Of a stretch of DNA of 64,000 nt, positions 45,598 to 54,714 are shown piece by piece (within the stretch, counting starts at the first letter, position 1; each line of letters opens with the position of its first letter). The stretch is taken from positions 1 through 64,000 of the forward strand of contig CACGNN010000003.1 in NCBI GenBank assembly GCA_902574355.1. The letters run 5' to 3'. The notes under the pieces were generated by a model. That model made no database searches. It was not told where the DNA came from and saw only the letters and a list, made by a program, of their open reading frames with translations. Position numbers and translations under genes: made by a program. The stretch is from an uncultured SAR86 cluster bacterium. GTDB lineage: Bacteria; Pseudomonadota; Gammaproteobacteria; Magnimaribacterales; Magnimaribacteraceae.

Positions 45598-46764
45598 ATG
45601 TCTGTAAAAAAGAATAAACAAGGGTTTGAAACAAGAGCTATTCATGCTGGACAAGAACCCGATCCAACTACTGGGGCCATAATGACTCCTATTTATACAA
45701 GCTCAACTTACGTGCAAGAAAGTCCAGGAGTTCACAAGGGCTATGATTATTCAAGAAGTACTAACCCAACTCGCAAAGCACTGGAATCTTGCATAGCTGA
45801 TCTAGAGGGTAGTACTTTCGGATATGCTTTTGCTTCCGGTATGGCAGCGAGTGCAACTGTATTAGAACTACTAGATGCCGGTGATCATGTGATTGCAATG
45901 GATGATTTGTATGGGGGAACTTATAGACTTTTTGAGAATGTAAGAAAACGCTCTGCTGGACTCGATTTTACATTTTGTGATTTAAGTGATCTAAATAACC
46001 TTGAAGCATCAATTAATGATAAGACGAAAATGATTTGGGTTGAGAGTCCTACAAATCCTCTTCTTAAAATCGCCGATTTATCTGCCATCTCTACTTTTGC
46101 AAAAAAACATAACCTAATCTCAGTTTGCGATAATACTTTCTGCTCTCCTTACGTTCAGAACCCTATAGAACTAGGTTTTGACATTGTCGTTCATTCTGCC
46201 ACCAAGTACTTGAATGGTCATTCGGACTTAATAGGAGGAGTCGTAGTTTGTTCACCAGATAAAGAAAAAATGGCTAACGAAATTCTTTATCTGCAAAATG
46301 CTGTAGGTTCAATTATGAATCCATTTGATTCATTTTTGCTATTGAGAAGTTTAAAGACCCTGCCTGTTAGAATGGAAAGACATTGTAAAAATGCTCAGGA
46401 CATTGCTGTTTTCTTAGAGTCCCATTCTGCAATAGAGAAGGTAATTTATCCTGGTCTAGAAAGTCATCCACAACATAATATTGCCAAGCAGCAAATGAAT
46501 GGATTCGGAGGCATGATATCGGTGGTTATAAAAGGCGGTTTAGAAAGTGCAACTTACTTTCTCGAAAAAACAAAATTATTTTCTTTGGCAGAGAGTCTAG
46601 GGGGTGTGGAGAGTCTCATTGAGCATCCAGCAATCATGACTCACGCATCAATTCCACCTGAAGTTCGAGAAGAAATAGGAATAAGTGATGGTTTAGTGAG
46701 GCTTTCAGTAGGCATAGAGTCTATTGACGATTTATTGGAAGATATAGAAAGTTCTTTAACCTAA
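45598..46764 (+). CDS. Cystathionine gamma-lyase or gamma-synthase
   Basis: A 388-residue Cys/Met-metabolism PLP enzyme. PLP Lys203 lies in VHSATKYLNGHSD; RSTNPTRKALESCIADLEG and the C-terminal SLGGVESLIEHPAIMTHAS are present. Sequence alone does not divide lyase from synthase. Adjacency to cystathionine beta-synthase favours the lyase (cystathionine to cysteine). The two could supply cysteine from methionine-derived homocysteine. It converges on pyrB, overlapping by four bases. Confidence 0.9.
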   Translation: MSVKKNKQGFETRAIHAGQEPDPTTGAIMTPIYTSSTYVQESPGVHKGYDYSRSTNPTRKALESCIADLEGSTFGYAFASGMAASATVLELLDAGDHVIAMDDLYGGTYRLFENVRKRSAGLDFTFCDLSDLNNLEASINDKTKMIWVESPTNPLLKIADLSAISTFAKKHNLISVCDNTFCSPYVQNPIELGFDIVVHSATKYLNGHSDLIGGVVVCSPDKEKMANEILYLQNAVGSIMNPFDSFLLLRSLKTLPVRMERHCKNAQDIAVFLESHSAIEKVIYPGLESHPQHNIAKQQMNGFGGMISVVIKGGLESATYFLEKTKLFSLAESLGGVESLIEHPAIMTHASIPPEVREEIGISDGLVRLSVGIESIDDLLEDIESSLT

Positions 46765-47774
46765 TTATCTAAACCTACTTTCCAGTTGACTATTCTTGAA
46801 GATTCCTCAATTTTTTTCTCTACACCCAGCACTAAAGCAAACATTGCCATCCTAATTACAACACCATTATCCGCCTGCCTAAAAATTGCTAGATTGGGAT
46901 TTTCGTATAGGTCGCTATCTAATTCATTTGCATCACTTCTAGAGTCTCTGGGTAAGGGATGCATAATTACAGTATTAGGTTCACAATTAGCAGTATAAAT
47001 AGATTGATTGAGGCTAAGAAGTCCTCTGTATTTATTAGCATCCGATTTACTTTTAAATCTTTCTTCTTGAATTCTGGTTACATAAATAATGTCAACTTCA
47101 GATATACCTTCTTCAAGATTCTCAGTCTCAGAGAGATTTAGACCAGATTCACTTAGCTGATTTAATAACTCTAGAGGAAGTTTTAGTTCTTTAGGAGAAA
47201 TAAGATTTAATTTTACATTAGAGTAAAAAGAGAGAATTTTACATAGTGAGTGAACGGCTCTTCCATATTTCAAATCTCCCACTAAGGCAATTCTAAGGCC
47301 ATCTAAATTTTTATTATTTTCTGACAGTTCTTTTTGAATAGTATAGAGATCTAGAAGAGCTTGAGAGGGATGCTCATTTGATCCGTCCCCAGCATTTATC
47401 ACCGGAACTCTACTTGAATCTGCAAAGCGTTTTACAGATCCATTTTCAGGATGTCGCATAACTATAATATCGCTATATCCACTAAGAACTTGAGCTGTAT
47501 CTGCAAGAGATTCACCTTTCGCTAGGGAAGAGCTTCCTACTTCTGTAATCTCTCTAACATTTCCTCCAAGTAGGTTGAACGAGGCTCCGAAGCTTATCCT
47601 AGTTCTTGTGCTAGGTTCAAAGAACATGTTCCCTAGTATCGCGCCTTCAAGCACTCTTGTTATTTTTTCTTTGGAAGCGAAAGGTTCTAATTTGTCTGCA
47701 ACAGAAAATAATTTTTCTATGCCTTTACGATCGAATTGATCTATAGAAAGGATGTGGTTACCGCTAAAATCCAT
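46761..47774 (-). CDS. pyrB: Aspartate carbamoyltransferase catalytic subunit
   Basis: A 337-residue transcarbamylase of pyrimidine synthesis. The carbamoyl-phosphate site FFEPSTRTR near 52-60, KGESLADTAQ, DGSNEHPSQALLD and MHPLPRDSR are clear. It is some 25 residues longer than the E. coli subunit. No pyrI or pyrC gene is adjacent. Its stop overlaps the end of the convergent gamma-lyase gene. Confidence 0.95.
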   Translation of the reverse strand: MDFSGNHILSIDQFDRKGIEKLFSVADKLEPFASKEKITRVLEGAILGNMFFEPSTRTRISFGASFNLLGGNVREITEVGSSSLAKGESLADTAQVLSGYSDIIVMRHPENGSVKRFADSSRVPVINAGDGSNEHPSQALLDLYTIQKELSENNKNLDGLRIALVGDLKYGRAVHSLCKILSFYSNVKLNLISPKELKLPLELLNQLSESGLNLSETENLEEGISEVDIIYVTRIQEERFKSKSDANKYRGLLSLNQSIYTANCEPNTVIMHPLPRDSRSDANELDSDLYENPNLAIFRQADNGVVIRMAMFALVLGVEKKIEESSRIVNWKVGLDN

Positions 47775-47815
47775 CTATTATTAACTTTTGAGATGGCATC
47801 TTATCATCTTTAGCT

Positions 47816-49903
47816 TTAATTTAGATAGTTTAAGAAAATTGGAGATGACCAAGCCCTTTCTCCAATAGGAGCTAAGCAATCATCAGAAGGCTCAAATTCC
47901 GGTCCACTTGCATAACAGGGTTTAATCTTTATACATTCTCCCTTTTCGTTGTATTCACAACGAAGAGGATCTCCTCCTACAGCAAGGCTTTCTTCTTGAA
48001 TTGCTCTTATGTAGTAAACTGAACTAACTTTGTCTTTAGTAAATTCTTTGTCTTCGAAAGACACTAAACAACCTTGGCCGGTATCATTGCAGTCAAAAAC
48101 TAACCATGGGTCTTGAATAGCATTATCCAACGCATCTAAATTTTCGGTAGGTATTATTTTAATGACCTCAATTCTATCTATCAAATTTCTTTCATTAGTT
48201 GGGTTGTAGCACTCATTTAAGCATAGACGTTCTACCTCCTTTTTTGACATAGAATTATTTACATAATCAGGACACCCGGGAAGCTGTTTATAGGATCCAA
48301 CAGCTCTTACTTCAAAAAATGGATTCTCAGAAAAAGCTAATTCACTTCCCATAGGAACTTCTTCCTGACCATTAATTAAATTAAACCAAAGTAAGATTCT
48401 TTCACCCGATGTTGCATATACTTCTCTCTCATACAAAGAATCATAAATTTTGTTCCTATCTAGCTTATCAGCATGTACTGCAACCAAACCTCCTGTTGAA
48501 TAAAAGGATGCACCTCGTTCAGGAGGTAAAATCCAAGTTAAATTATCTTTAGCTCCCCAAGAATCCCCCATCGATTTTCTTGCAAATTCTTTATAACCAG
48601 CACCAGCCCTGGCTTTGTGATTATCCGTTGAACCTATAAGACCCAATTTAAAGGAATTTAAGACTCCACCTGTATTAATTTGAGATGCTAATGCAGCTTG
48701 AGAGCTCATAGCAGGCCTGTAGGTATAGGCTGGAAGAAAAGAATCTTTTAGTTGTCCACATTGATTCCAATCTTCTTCTGTTGCTTTTTCAACTAGACCA
48801 AATCTTAATAATCCTGAGGCATTATTAGCAAACTGTTCTTTAATATCATTCGCTTTATCTACACATGCAACACCAGTTTCCTTTTTACATTGCTCATTAA
48901 CTATTATTCCCGCCCTCCAACAACAAGGCTCAAAGTTATCTGTTGGAGGAGGGCATTTGAATATTCCTGGAGAAATTTCTTCAGTATGAAGAAACTTTTG
49001 ATAGATTTCCGAATTTCCATGACCCGAATATACTTCCATAAGTCTTTGTTTATCAGGGTCATGATTACCATTATAGAGTTGGGAGCTCATACTAGAATTC
49101 GCTGGAGAGTGAATTCCCCATGTTGTCCCATGAGGTATGACAATTGCTTCTAAACCTAGCTCATCGAGTTTACTAAATAATTCTTTGGGAGTTTCGGCCC
49201 TTTCCTTGCATTCCTCATATAAATTTCTCTCTTGATCACAAAAGGGGATCGAATAGGATTCGTCTCTAAATTTTAGAAAATCAAAATCAATTGCCTCCGG
49301 GGGAAAATCTGCCACTAAGGGCAAATAAGGTGTTAGACCATTTTCAATCAACAAATCAAGACCGGTAAGGCCTGCTCCAATAGGTACATCAGGAACATTA
49401 TTTAAATCTCTAAGGATTACATTTTTATGAGCATAATGGGTTTCTGGATTAGCCCCCATTTGTGTCCATTCCCAACCGGCAAAAACAACCAGATCCTTAT
49501 TATCTTCATCCGAAATAGAATCACAGTTCCTCATAGATTCTAAGGAATCTTGCCACATCTTCTGAGTCATACCTTCTGCGTGATCAGTAATTGAAAAAAA
49601 GTCTAATGAAGAGCAAAAACGTGCAAAATTACATGCATCAGCTGGAGGATGAACTCCTTCTCCTTGAAGCATGGGTAAGCTGAAGAGAAAAGCATCTTGT
49701 GAAAAGGTAGTGTGAACATGCAAATCACCAAAGAATATTTGCTTTTCACTTAATGTAACATTATCAACCGGTCTTGGGGAATATACTAATTCTCCATCTT
49801 CAGGAAGATTGCCGACTAGGCCCGAAGAGGAAATAGAGACGTAGATAAATATTAAAAGGAAAGGACTTAAAACTAATCCTATTAATTTTAAGACTCTAAG
49901 CAT
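47816..49903 (-). CDS. DUF3604 protein (PHP-like metal-binding domain), exported
   Basis: A 695-residue protein with an N-terminal membrane/signal segment (LIGLVLSPFLLIFIYVSI). The DUF3604 pattern is clear: FFGDLHVHTTFSQDA near 58-72, FFSITDHAEGM, WEWTQMG, VIPHGTTWG, GSTDNHKARAGAG and late GGLVAVHAD. The HxH and DH motifs resemble metal-binding PHP phosphoesterases. No member has a well-established reaction that I know of. Its ATG lies inside the end of the PhyH gene (eight-base overlap), so both are translated together. Confidence 0.88.
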   Translation of the reverse strand: MLRVLKLIGLVLSPFLLIFIYVSISSSGLVGNLPEDGELVYSPRPVDNVTLSEKQIFFGDLHVHTTFSQDAFLFSLPMLQGEGVHPPADACNFARFCSSLDFFSITDHAEGMTQKMWQDSLESMRNCDSISDEDNKDLVVFAGWEWTQMGANPETHYAHKNVILRDLNNVPDVPIGAGLTGLDLLIENGLTPYLPLVADFPPEAIDFDFLKFRDESYSIPFCDQERNLYEECKERAETPKELFSKLDELGLEAIVIPHGTTWGIHSPANSSMSSQLYNGNHDPDKQRLMEVYSGHGNSEIYQKFLHTEEISPGIFKCPPPTDNFEPCCWRAGIIVNEQCKKETGVACVDKANDIKEQFANNASGLLRFGLVEKATEEDWNQCGQLKDSFLPAYTYRPAMSSQAALASQINTGGVLNSFKLGLIGSTDNHKARAGAGYKEFARKSMGDSWGAKDNLTWILPPERGASFYSTGGLVAVHADKLDRNKIYDSLYEREVYATSGERILLWFNLINGQEEVPMGSELAFSENPFFEVRAVGSYKQLPGCPDYVNNSMSKKEVERLCLNECYNPTNERNLIDRIEVIKIIPTENLDALDNAIQDPWLVFDCNDTGQGCLVSFEDKEFTKDKVSSVYYIRAIQEESLAVGGDPLRCEYNEKGECIKIKPCYASGPEFEPSDDCLAPIGERAWSSPIFLNYLN

Positions 49904-50780
49904 TCAGTCCACGACCTCTAATAGAGATCCACTCATTAGTTGGACTATCAATAGCTCCATAATCAGTACCGGTTTCAGCAAAATGATAAACCATTGCTGT
50001 TCTTCTAGAATCAGATTTATTGTCATAGGATTTATGCATTAGGAAGCTGTGAAACAATAATAAATCCCCTTTATTTAAGGTCATAGGTATTTCATCACTG
50101 AAATCATGATCCTTTATTTCGGTATATCCATAATTTGATTCTTTTCTATCATCTGGGAGGTGTTCATGAAGATGTTCATGATGTGAACCGGGAAGAACTA
50201 CCAAACATCCATTATCTAGTGTCGCTTCGCTTGTTGCTAACCAAGCTGCAACTTGCGGTTCTCTGTCGAAAGGAAAATAAGAAGAATCTTGATGCCATGG
50301 TTGTCCCCATGCACCTGGATTCTTAAATATAAATTGGCTTAAAAAACAATCTATATCAGGTCCAATTATATCTTCCAGTAGATTGCACAAGGTATCATCT
50401 TTGATAAATGAATTAAAAATACCTTTTGAGTGAATTCTAAAGAGCTTGGATATTTCATCCTCGATGCTAGTAGCATTTTTACTCGGTTTCATTTCTCTTA
50501 TCGCTATGTGACCATCTCCCGCATAGGCATGACTAAAAGCACTATCCTCTGGAACAATAGATTTTATGATACTTATTACTTCAGCATTCATCTCATTACA
50601 GAAGTTCTCATCAACAAAATTAGGTATTAAAATATAGCCAGAATCATTCCAGCTTTTTTTCTGTTCTTCAGTCATATGCTTCGTGAGAGTTAACTCTCTT
50701 CTAGAAGTTCTTCCTACTTGCTCATTAATCTTACTTGAGAAATCCTTTTTAGCTTGTTGATCTATATCTTTTCTGTCCAT
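49896..50780 (-). CDS. Phytanoyl-CoA dioxygenase (PhyH) family protein
   Basis: A 294-residue Fe(II)/2-oxoglutarate-dependent oxygenase. The metal facial triad appears in WHQDSSYFP (His, Asp) and FHSFLMHKSYDN (His), with the 2-oxoglutarate Arg in SRRTAMVYHF. N-terminal GYILIPNFVDENFCNEMN matches the family. Substrates in this family range from phytanoyl-CoA to small osmolytes and antibiotics, so this is not settled. It is the first gene of the pair with DUF3604 and diverges from an SCP2 gene. Confidence 0.88.
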   Translation of the reverse strand: MDRKDIDQQAKKDFSSKINEQVGRTSRRELTLTKHMTEEQKKSWNDSGYILIPNFVDENFCNEMNAEVISIIKSIVPEDSAFSHAYAGDGHIAIREMKPSKNATSIEDEISKLFRIHSKGIFNSFIKDDTLCNLLEDIIGPDIDCFLSQFIFKNPGAWGQPWHQDSSYFPFDREPQVAAWLATSEATLDNGCLVVLPGSHHEHLHEHLPDDRKESNYGYTEIKDHDFSDEIPMTLNKGDLLLFHSFLMHKSYDNKSDSRRTAMVYHFAETGTDYGAIDSPTNEWISIRGRGLNA

Positions 50781-50872
50781 GACAAAAATTTTATCAATTT
50801 ATTTCCACATAGGGTGGTTTAAGTTCACTTTATTTGAGATGATGAGTTCACAAAAAATGAAATGGAGTAAAT

Positions 50873-51199
50873 ATGGCAACTTTTGAAGAATTAAAAACTG
50901 GACTTGAAACTGCCTTTGATGCTGAAGGTGCTAAAGGAATAGAAGCAACAATTCAAATTAATATTGAAGATCTAACAAATTTCTATGTGGATATAAATGA
51001 TGGAGCTTTATCTGTTGTAGAGTCTGAGCATGAAGATCCAGGTTTAACTTTAACTTTTGACAGCCAAGAGACTATGGAAAAAGTATTTTCTGGAGATCAG
51101 CAAGCGGCAATGGGAGCTTTTATGCAAGGAAAAGTTAAGTTTTCAGGAGATATGGGATTAGGACAAAAGCTAGGATCAGTATTTAAAGCCCCGGAATAA
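50873..51199 (+). CDS. SCP2 sterol-carrier-like protein
   Basis: A 108-residue one-domain protein of the SCP2 type: IEATIQINIEDLTNFYVDINDG, LTLTFDSQETMEKVFSGDQQAAMGAFMQGKVKFSGDMG, ending KLGSVF. The fold binds acyl-CoA or sterols in a tunnel. It is divergent from the PhyH gene, and both may handle lipid-derived CoA esters (inference). Confidence 0.9.
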   Translation: MATFEELKTGLETAFDAEGAKGIEATIQINIEDLTNFYVDINDGALSVVESEHEDPGLTLTFDSQETMEKVFSGDQQAAMGAFMQGKVKFSGDMGLGQKLGSVFKAPE

Positions 51200-51204
51200 A
51201 TCTC

Positions 51205-51816
51205 TCAAGAGGCATATTTTACAGAACACCCATAAGGCTTTGTAATTGGTGAAGATATTTCTTCGCCTGTGCCCATCTCTTTCAAACTGTCTTTTACATA
51301 GTTCTTTGCTTTAAGAAGATCTCTACTCATAAACCCTCTACCACCAGCATCATCAATAGCTCCCTGGTATTTCATTAGGCCTTCCTCGTTGATTATATAC
51401 ATATGAGGAGTAGTCTTAGCATCATAAATTCGACCCACTTCGCCTGTTGGATCGAATAGAACATGTGTTGGAGAAGCCTTTCTTGTAATGGTTAGCGCAT
51501 TGGCTTCATCAGATGAAACGTATCCTTGGGTACCTGGAGCTGAGGAAATAATACTCAACCATATGATTTCTTCTTCTTTGGCAAATTCTTGGGTAGACTG
51601 CATATTTCCTGTCTCGTAATGCTTTGCAACATAAGGACATCCATGATTTGTCCACTCCAGTACAACTTTTTTACCTATGAATGAACTTAGAGATATTTCG
51701 TTTCCATAGCTATCAGATAATTTGAACTCGGGTGCGCTATCCTCATTTTCTACATAACTCGATAAGAATTGTGAAAAATAGAAAATCAGGAAAGTGAGAG
51801 TAATAAATTTTTTCAT
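51205..51816 (-). CDS. Exported redoxin (AhpC/TSA thioredoxin-fold) protein
   Basis: A 203-residue protein with a signal peptide (FITLTFLIFYFSQFLSSYV). The thioredoxin fold has FKLSDSYGNEISLSSFIGKKVVLEW and the reactive site NHGCPYVAKHY with a single Cys in place of CXXC, typical of the peroxiredoxin-like group that retains only the first Cys. TTPHMYIINEEG supplies the cis-Pro. It starts at the base where the DsbD-like gene ends, so the two are one operon. Confidence 0.85.
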   Translation of the reverse strand: MKKFITLTFLIFYFSQFLSSYVENEDSAPEFKLSDSYGNEISLSSFIGKKVVLEWTNHGCPYVAKHYETGNMQSTQEFAKEEEIIWLSIISSAPGTQGYVSSDEANALTITRKASPTHVLFDPTGEVGRIYDAKTTPHMYIINEEGLMKYQGAIDDAGGRGFMSRDLLKAKNYVKDSLKEMGTGEEISSPITKPYGCSVKYAS

Positions 51817-53864
51817 CAGCTAAGCTCGTTTAGATATCTTAATAGAATATCTTCTGTAAGAATTTCTGGCAAGATAATGGGTTCTCCCTCTGAAGGATAC
51901 AGTAAATATAGAGGTACACCAGTTCTACCAAATTGTTCTAACTTTTTGGCAATGACTCCATCTTTCCTAGTCCAATCCGCCTCAAGATAGATAATATTTC
52001 GTTTACTCATTAATTCAGTCACTTTCTTTGAACTTAAAGCAACTCTTTCATTTACCTTACAAGTAATACACCAGTCAGCTGTGAAATTTAAAAAGACAAG
52101 TTCTTTAGCTTCTCTGTATTCATTCAATATTTCTTCACTAAAAACTATCTCTTCTTGAGTATCTTTAGTGCTGTATTCAGTAGGAATAATTGATATTGAA
52201 CCTACAACCAAAATCAAAACAACAAATCTTACCAACCACCTTATCCACTTTTGAGGTGAAGTATTCTTTTCTAATATCCATAATGAAAGGCTGATAACTA
52301 GACCGCCAACTAAGACCAATAAAACTGTATTGCTATCTACCTGACCGCTTAATACCCACAAAAGCCAAAGTGCGGATGCCCACATAGGAAATGCCATAAA
52401 TTGTTTGAACGTCTCCATCCATGCACCAGGTTTTGGTAAGAAAGATAATAATGAAGGTTTTACACTGAGCACCAAGTAAGGAAGTGCGAATCCAAGTCCT
52501 AAGCTAAGAAAAATAAGAAATGAATTTCCACTGGGCTGTAGCAATGCAAAACCAATTGCAGAACCCATGAAAGGAGCTGTGCAAGGCGAGGCCACTACTA
52601 CCGCCAAGATGCCTGTAAGGAAAGATTCAAGAGATTCATTCTTTACTTGGGCCATAGAGCTCAATTGCCCCATTTGACTTCCAAAGACTAAATTACTCAT
52701 AAACATGAAGCCTAGTGCAACAAATAAATAAAAGAGAATACTTATGACTAAGGGGTACTGTAGTTGAAATCCCCAACCTATATTTTCACCACTTGATTTT
52801 AATAAGATTAAAAGTAGGGCAATTAACAAGAAACTCAAGATTACCCCTAAGGTATAAAATAATCCAAATTTATAGGCTTGTGAGGATGAATTTTCTCCAT
52901 GTTCCATAAATCTCAAAATTTTGATACTTAGTATGGGAAATACACATGGCATGATGTTAAGGATCAATCCGCCAAGGAAAGCAAACACAATCAATAGCAA
53001 TATTCCTTGCTCGTTTTTTGGTAAATCTGCAGTCAGAGGGAATGATATTTGATAATAGGATTTACCTTCTTTGTTTGACGCCTCTATTACACCTTCGAAT
53101 TTACTTAAATTAAGATCAGCTTTAGAAGCTTTAATTTCTAAAATGAAACTATTTTGATTCTTTTCATAAATTTGTTCTTCAACGTAACTGGTTAAGCCAT
53201 ATTCTTTGGGAAAGAAATAGATATCATCAAAATGTTCTCCATCTTTTATATCAGTCTGAAGGAAGAAACTATCATCTAATTTCTCAATTCGATATTCTTG
53301 ATTAAAGTCACTAGGAACCGTTTCTAAATAATGATTTATTTCTTCTCGATAAGATGAAGATATGAATAAACCTTCATTTATTTGAATGTCTACGATACCT
53401 TCTTGAGGAATACATATATCTTTGCACGTAAACCAACCAACTTTCGCTTCAATATTTATAGGAAACTCAATGTCATTTGAAGAAGATATCTTTGTTAACA
53501 AAACCACTTCATTGTTGTAACCAAAAGTCATTAAGGGCTCAACGGGAATTCTTTCTGGTCCTGGCCAAAGAATTGATGAAGCTTCTAAACCTTTTGGCAA
53601 TATCCAATCTATAGTAGCTCCTTCACCGGCATCACCTGGATTTTCCCAGTAGGTATGCCAATCTTTTGCAAGTTTAAATTTAACACCCAACACAAAACTA
53701 TCTCCAGGTTGAATGGAGTATGTTTCTGAAATTAGTTCGATGCTTGAGTCGCTTTCATAGTACTTTGCCTCTGAAAACACATTGTGATTCGTAAAGATAA
53801 CTTCACAAAGAATTAAGAACTTTATGATATTCTTATTAAGTTTGTAATTAATCTCTTTAAGCAT
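51816..53864 (-). CDS. DsbD-like thiol:disulfide interchange protein
   Basis: A 682-residue membrane protein that moves reducing power from the cytoplasm to the periplasm. N-terminal beta domain (SIQPGDSFVLGVKFKLAKDWHTYW; CKDICIPQEG pair) as in the DsbC/DsbD interaction type, then eight hydrophobic segments with the redox cysteines in NIMPCVFPIL and VVASPCTAPFMG, and a C-terminal thioredoxin domain with WCITCKVNE. It belongs to the ScsB/DsbD-like group. Likely recipients are the exported redoxin downstream, the Msr fusion and CcmG. Confidence 0.88.
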   Translation of the reverse strand: MLKEINYKLNKNIIKFLILCEVIFTNHNVFSEAKYYESDSSIELISETYSIQPGDSFVLGVKFKLAKDWHTYWENPGDAGEGATIDWILPKGLEASSILWPGPERIPVEPLMTFGYNNEVVLLTKISSSNDIEFPINIEAKVGWFTCKDICIPQEGIVDIQINEGLFISSSYREEINHYLETVPSDFNQEYRIEKLDDSFFLQTDIKDGEHFDDIYFFPKEYGLTSYVEEQIYEKNQNSFILEIKASKADLNLSKFEGVIEASNKEGKSYYQISFPLTADLPKNEQGILLLIVFAFLGGLILNIMPCVFPILSIKILRFMEHGENSSSQAYKFGLFYTLGVILSFLLIALLLILLKSSGENIGWGFQLQYPLVISILFYLFVALGFMFMSNLVFGSQMGQLSSMAQVKNESLESFLTGILAVVVASPCTAPFMGSAIGFALLQPSGNSFLIFLSLGLGFALPYLVLSVKPSLLSFLPKPGAWMETFKQFMAFPMWASALWLLWVLSGQVDSNTVLLVLVGGLVISLSLWILEKNTSPQKWIRWLVRFVVLILVVGSISIIPTEYSTKDTQEEIVFSEEILNEYREAKELVFLNFTADWCITCKVNERVALSSKKVTELMSKRNIIYLEADWTRKDGVIAKKLEQFGRTGVPLYLLYPSEGEPIILPEILTEDILLRYLNELS

Positions 53865-54714
53865 GTTTGAAGATTTAAAAAAAAGTTTTAACGAAGACGG
53901 TTTTGTAGTCGTAAGAGACTTATTTGATAGCTCTGAAATTAAATTTTACAGAGAAGTAATAAAAGAAGCTATTAAAGAGAGAAAACACTTTGACGAAAGG
54001 GTTTTAAAAGACAGATCAGAATATGAACAATCATTTACTCAATGTCAAAATTTATGGGAAGATTACATAGATATTAGAAAGTTAACTTTCGATCAAAGGG
54101 TTTGCAAAATAGCATCAAAGCTTTTAGATACTGAGGCAATCAGATTATGGCATGATCAAGCTTTAGTGAAAGAATCGGGTGGTAGAGAAACTGACCCTCA
54201 TCATGATCAGCCTTACTGGCCTATAAAGGAAACCCAAACAATAACAGCCTGGATCCCATTATGTGATATAGATGAGACTAATGGTCAATTAGGATTTTAT
54301 TCAGGCTCTCATAAGATTAAGGACAAAAAATTTATCAATATTTTCTCAGGCAAGGTTGATGAAAGTAATTTTTTGGAAACTGCCAAAGTAAGTCCAGATC
54401 AGATAAGTTATCAAGCTATGAAAGAGGGTGATGTTTCCTTTCACCATGGTTTGACTTTTCACAGAGCTAAATCAAATATTTCAAATTGTGACAGAATAGT
54501 GCATACCGCGATTTTTTTTGCTGATGGATGCACTAGAGGTGATGACAAATTTCATTTTAGCGTCGATAGATCTAACATAAAGGTAGGAGAAAAAATTGAT
54601 AGTGATGTAACTCCTATTGCTTTTCCTATTACTAGCCTTCCTGAGAGACCAAAAAATGGTATTTCAGATGATTTTATAGGTTATAAGATGTTTGGTTTAT
54701 TGCCTAAAGAGTAA
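53863..54714 (+). CDS. Second phytanoyl-CoA dioxygenase (PhyH) family protein
   Basis: A 283-residue Fe(II)/2-oxoglutarate oxygenase: GFVVVRDLFDSSEI at the start, metal motif DPHHDQPYWP (HxD), ITAWIPLCDIDETNGQLGFYSGSH and the distal His in HHGLTFHRAKSN. It diverges from the DsbD-like gene with a two-base overlap of starts, an unusually tight head-to-head arrangement. It converges on the SGNH hydrolase, overlapping by 11 bases. Substrate unknown. Confidence 0.88.
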   Translation: MFEDLKKSFNEDGFVVVRDLFDSSEIKFYREVIKEAIKERKHFDERVLKDRSEYEQSFTQCQNLWEDYIDIRKLTFDQRVCKIASKLLDTEAIRLWHDQALVKESGGRETDPHHDQPYWPIKETQTITAWIPLCDIDETNGQLGFYSGSHKIKDKKFINIFSGKVDESNFLETAKVSPDQISYQAMKEGDVSFHHGLTFHRAKSNISNCDRIVHTAIFFADGCTRGDDKFHFSVDRSNIKVGEKIDSDVTPIAFPITSLPERPKNGISDDFIGYKMFGLLPKE

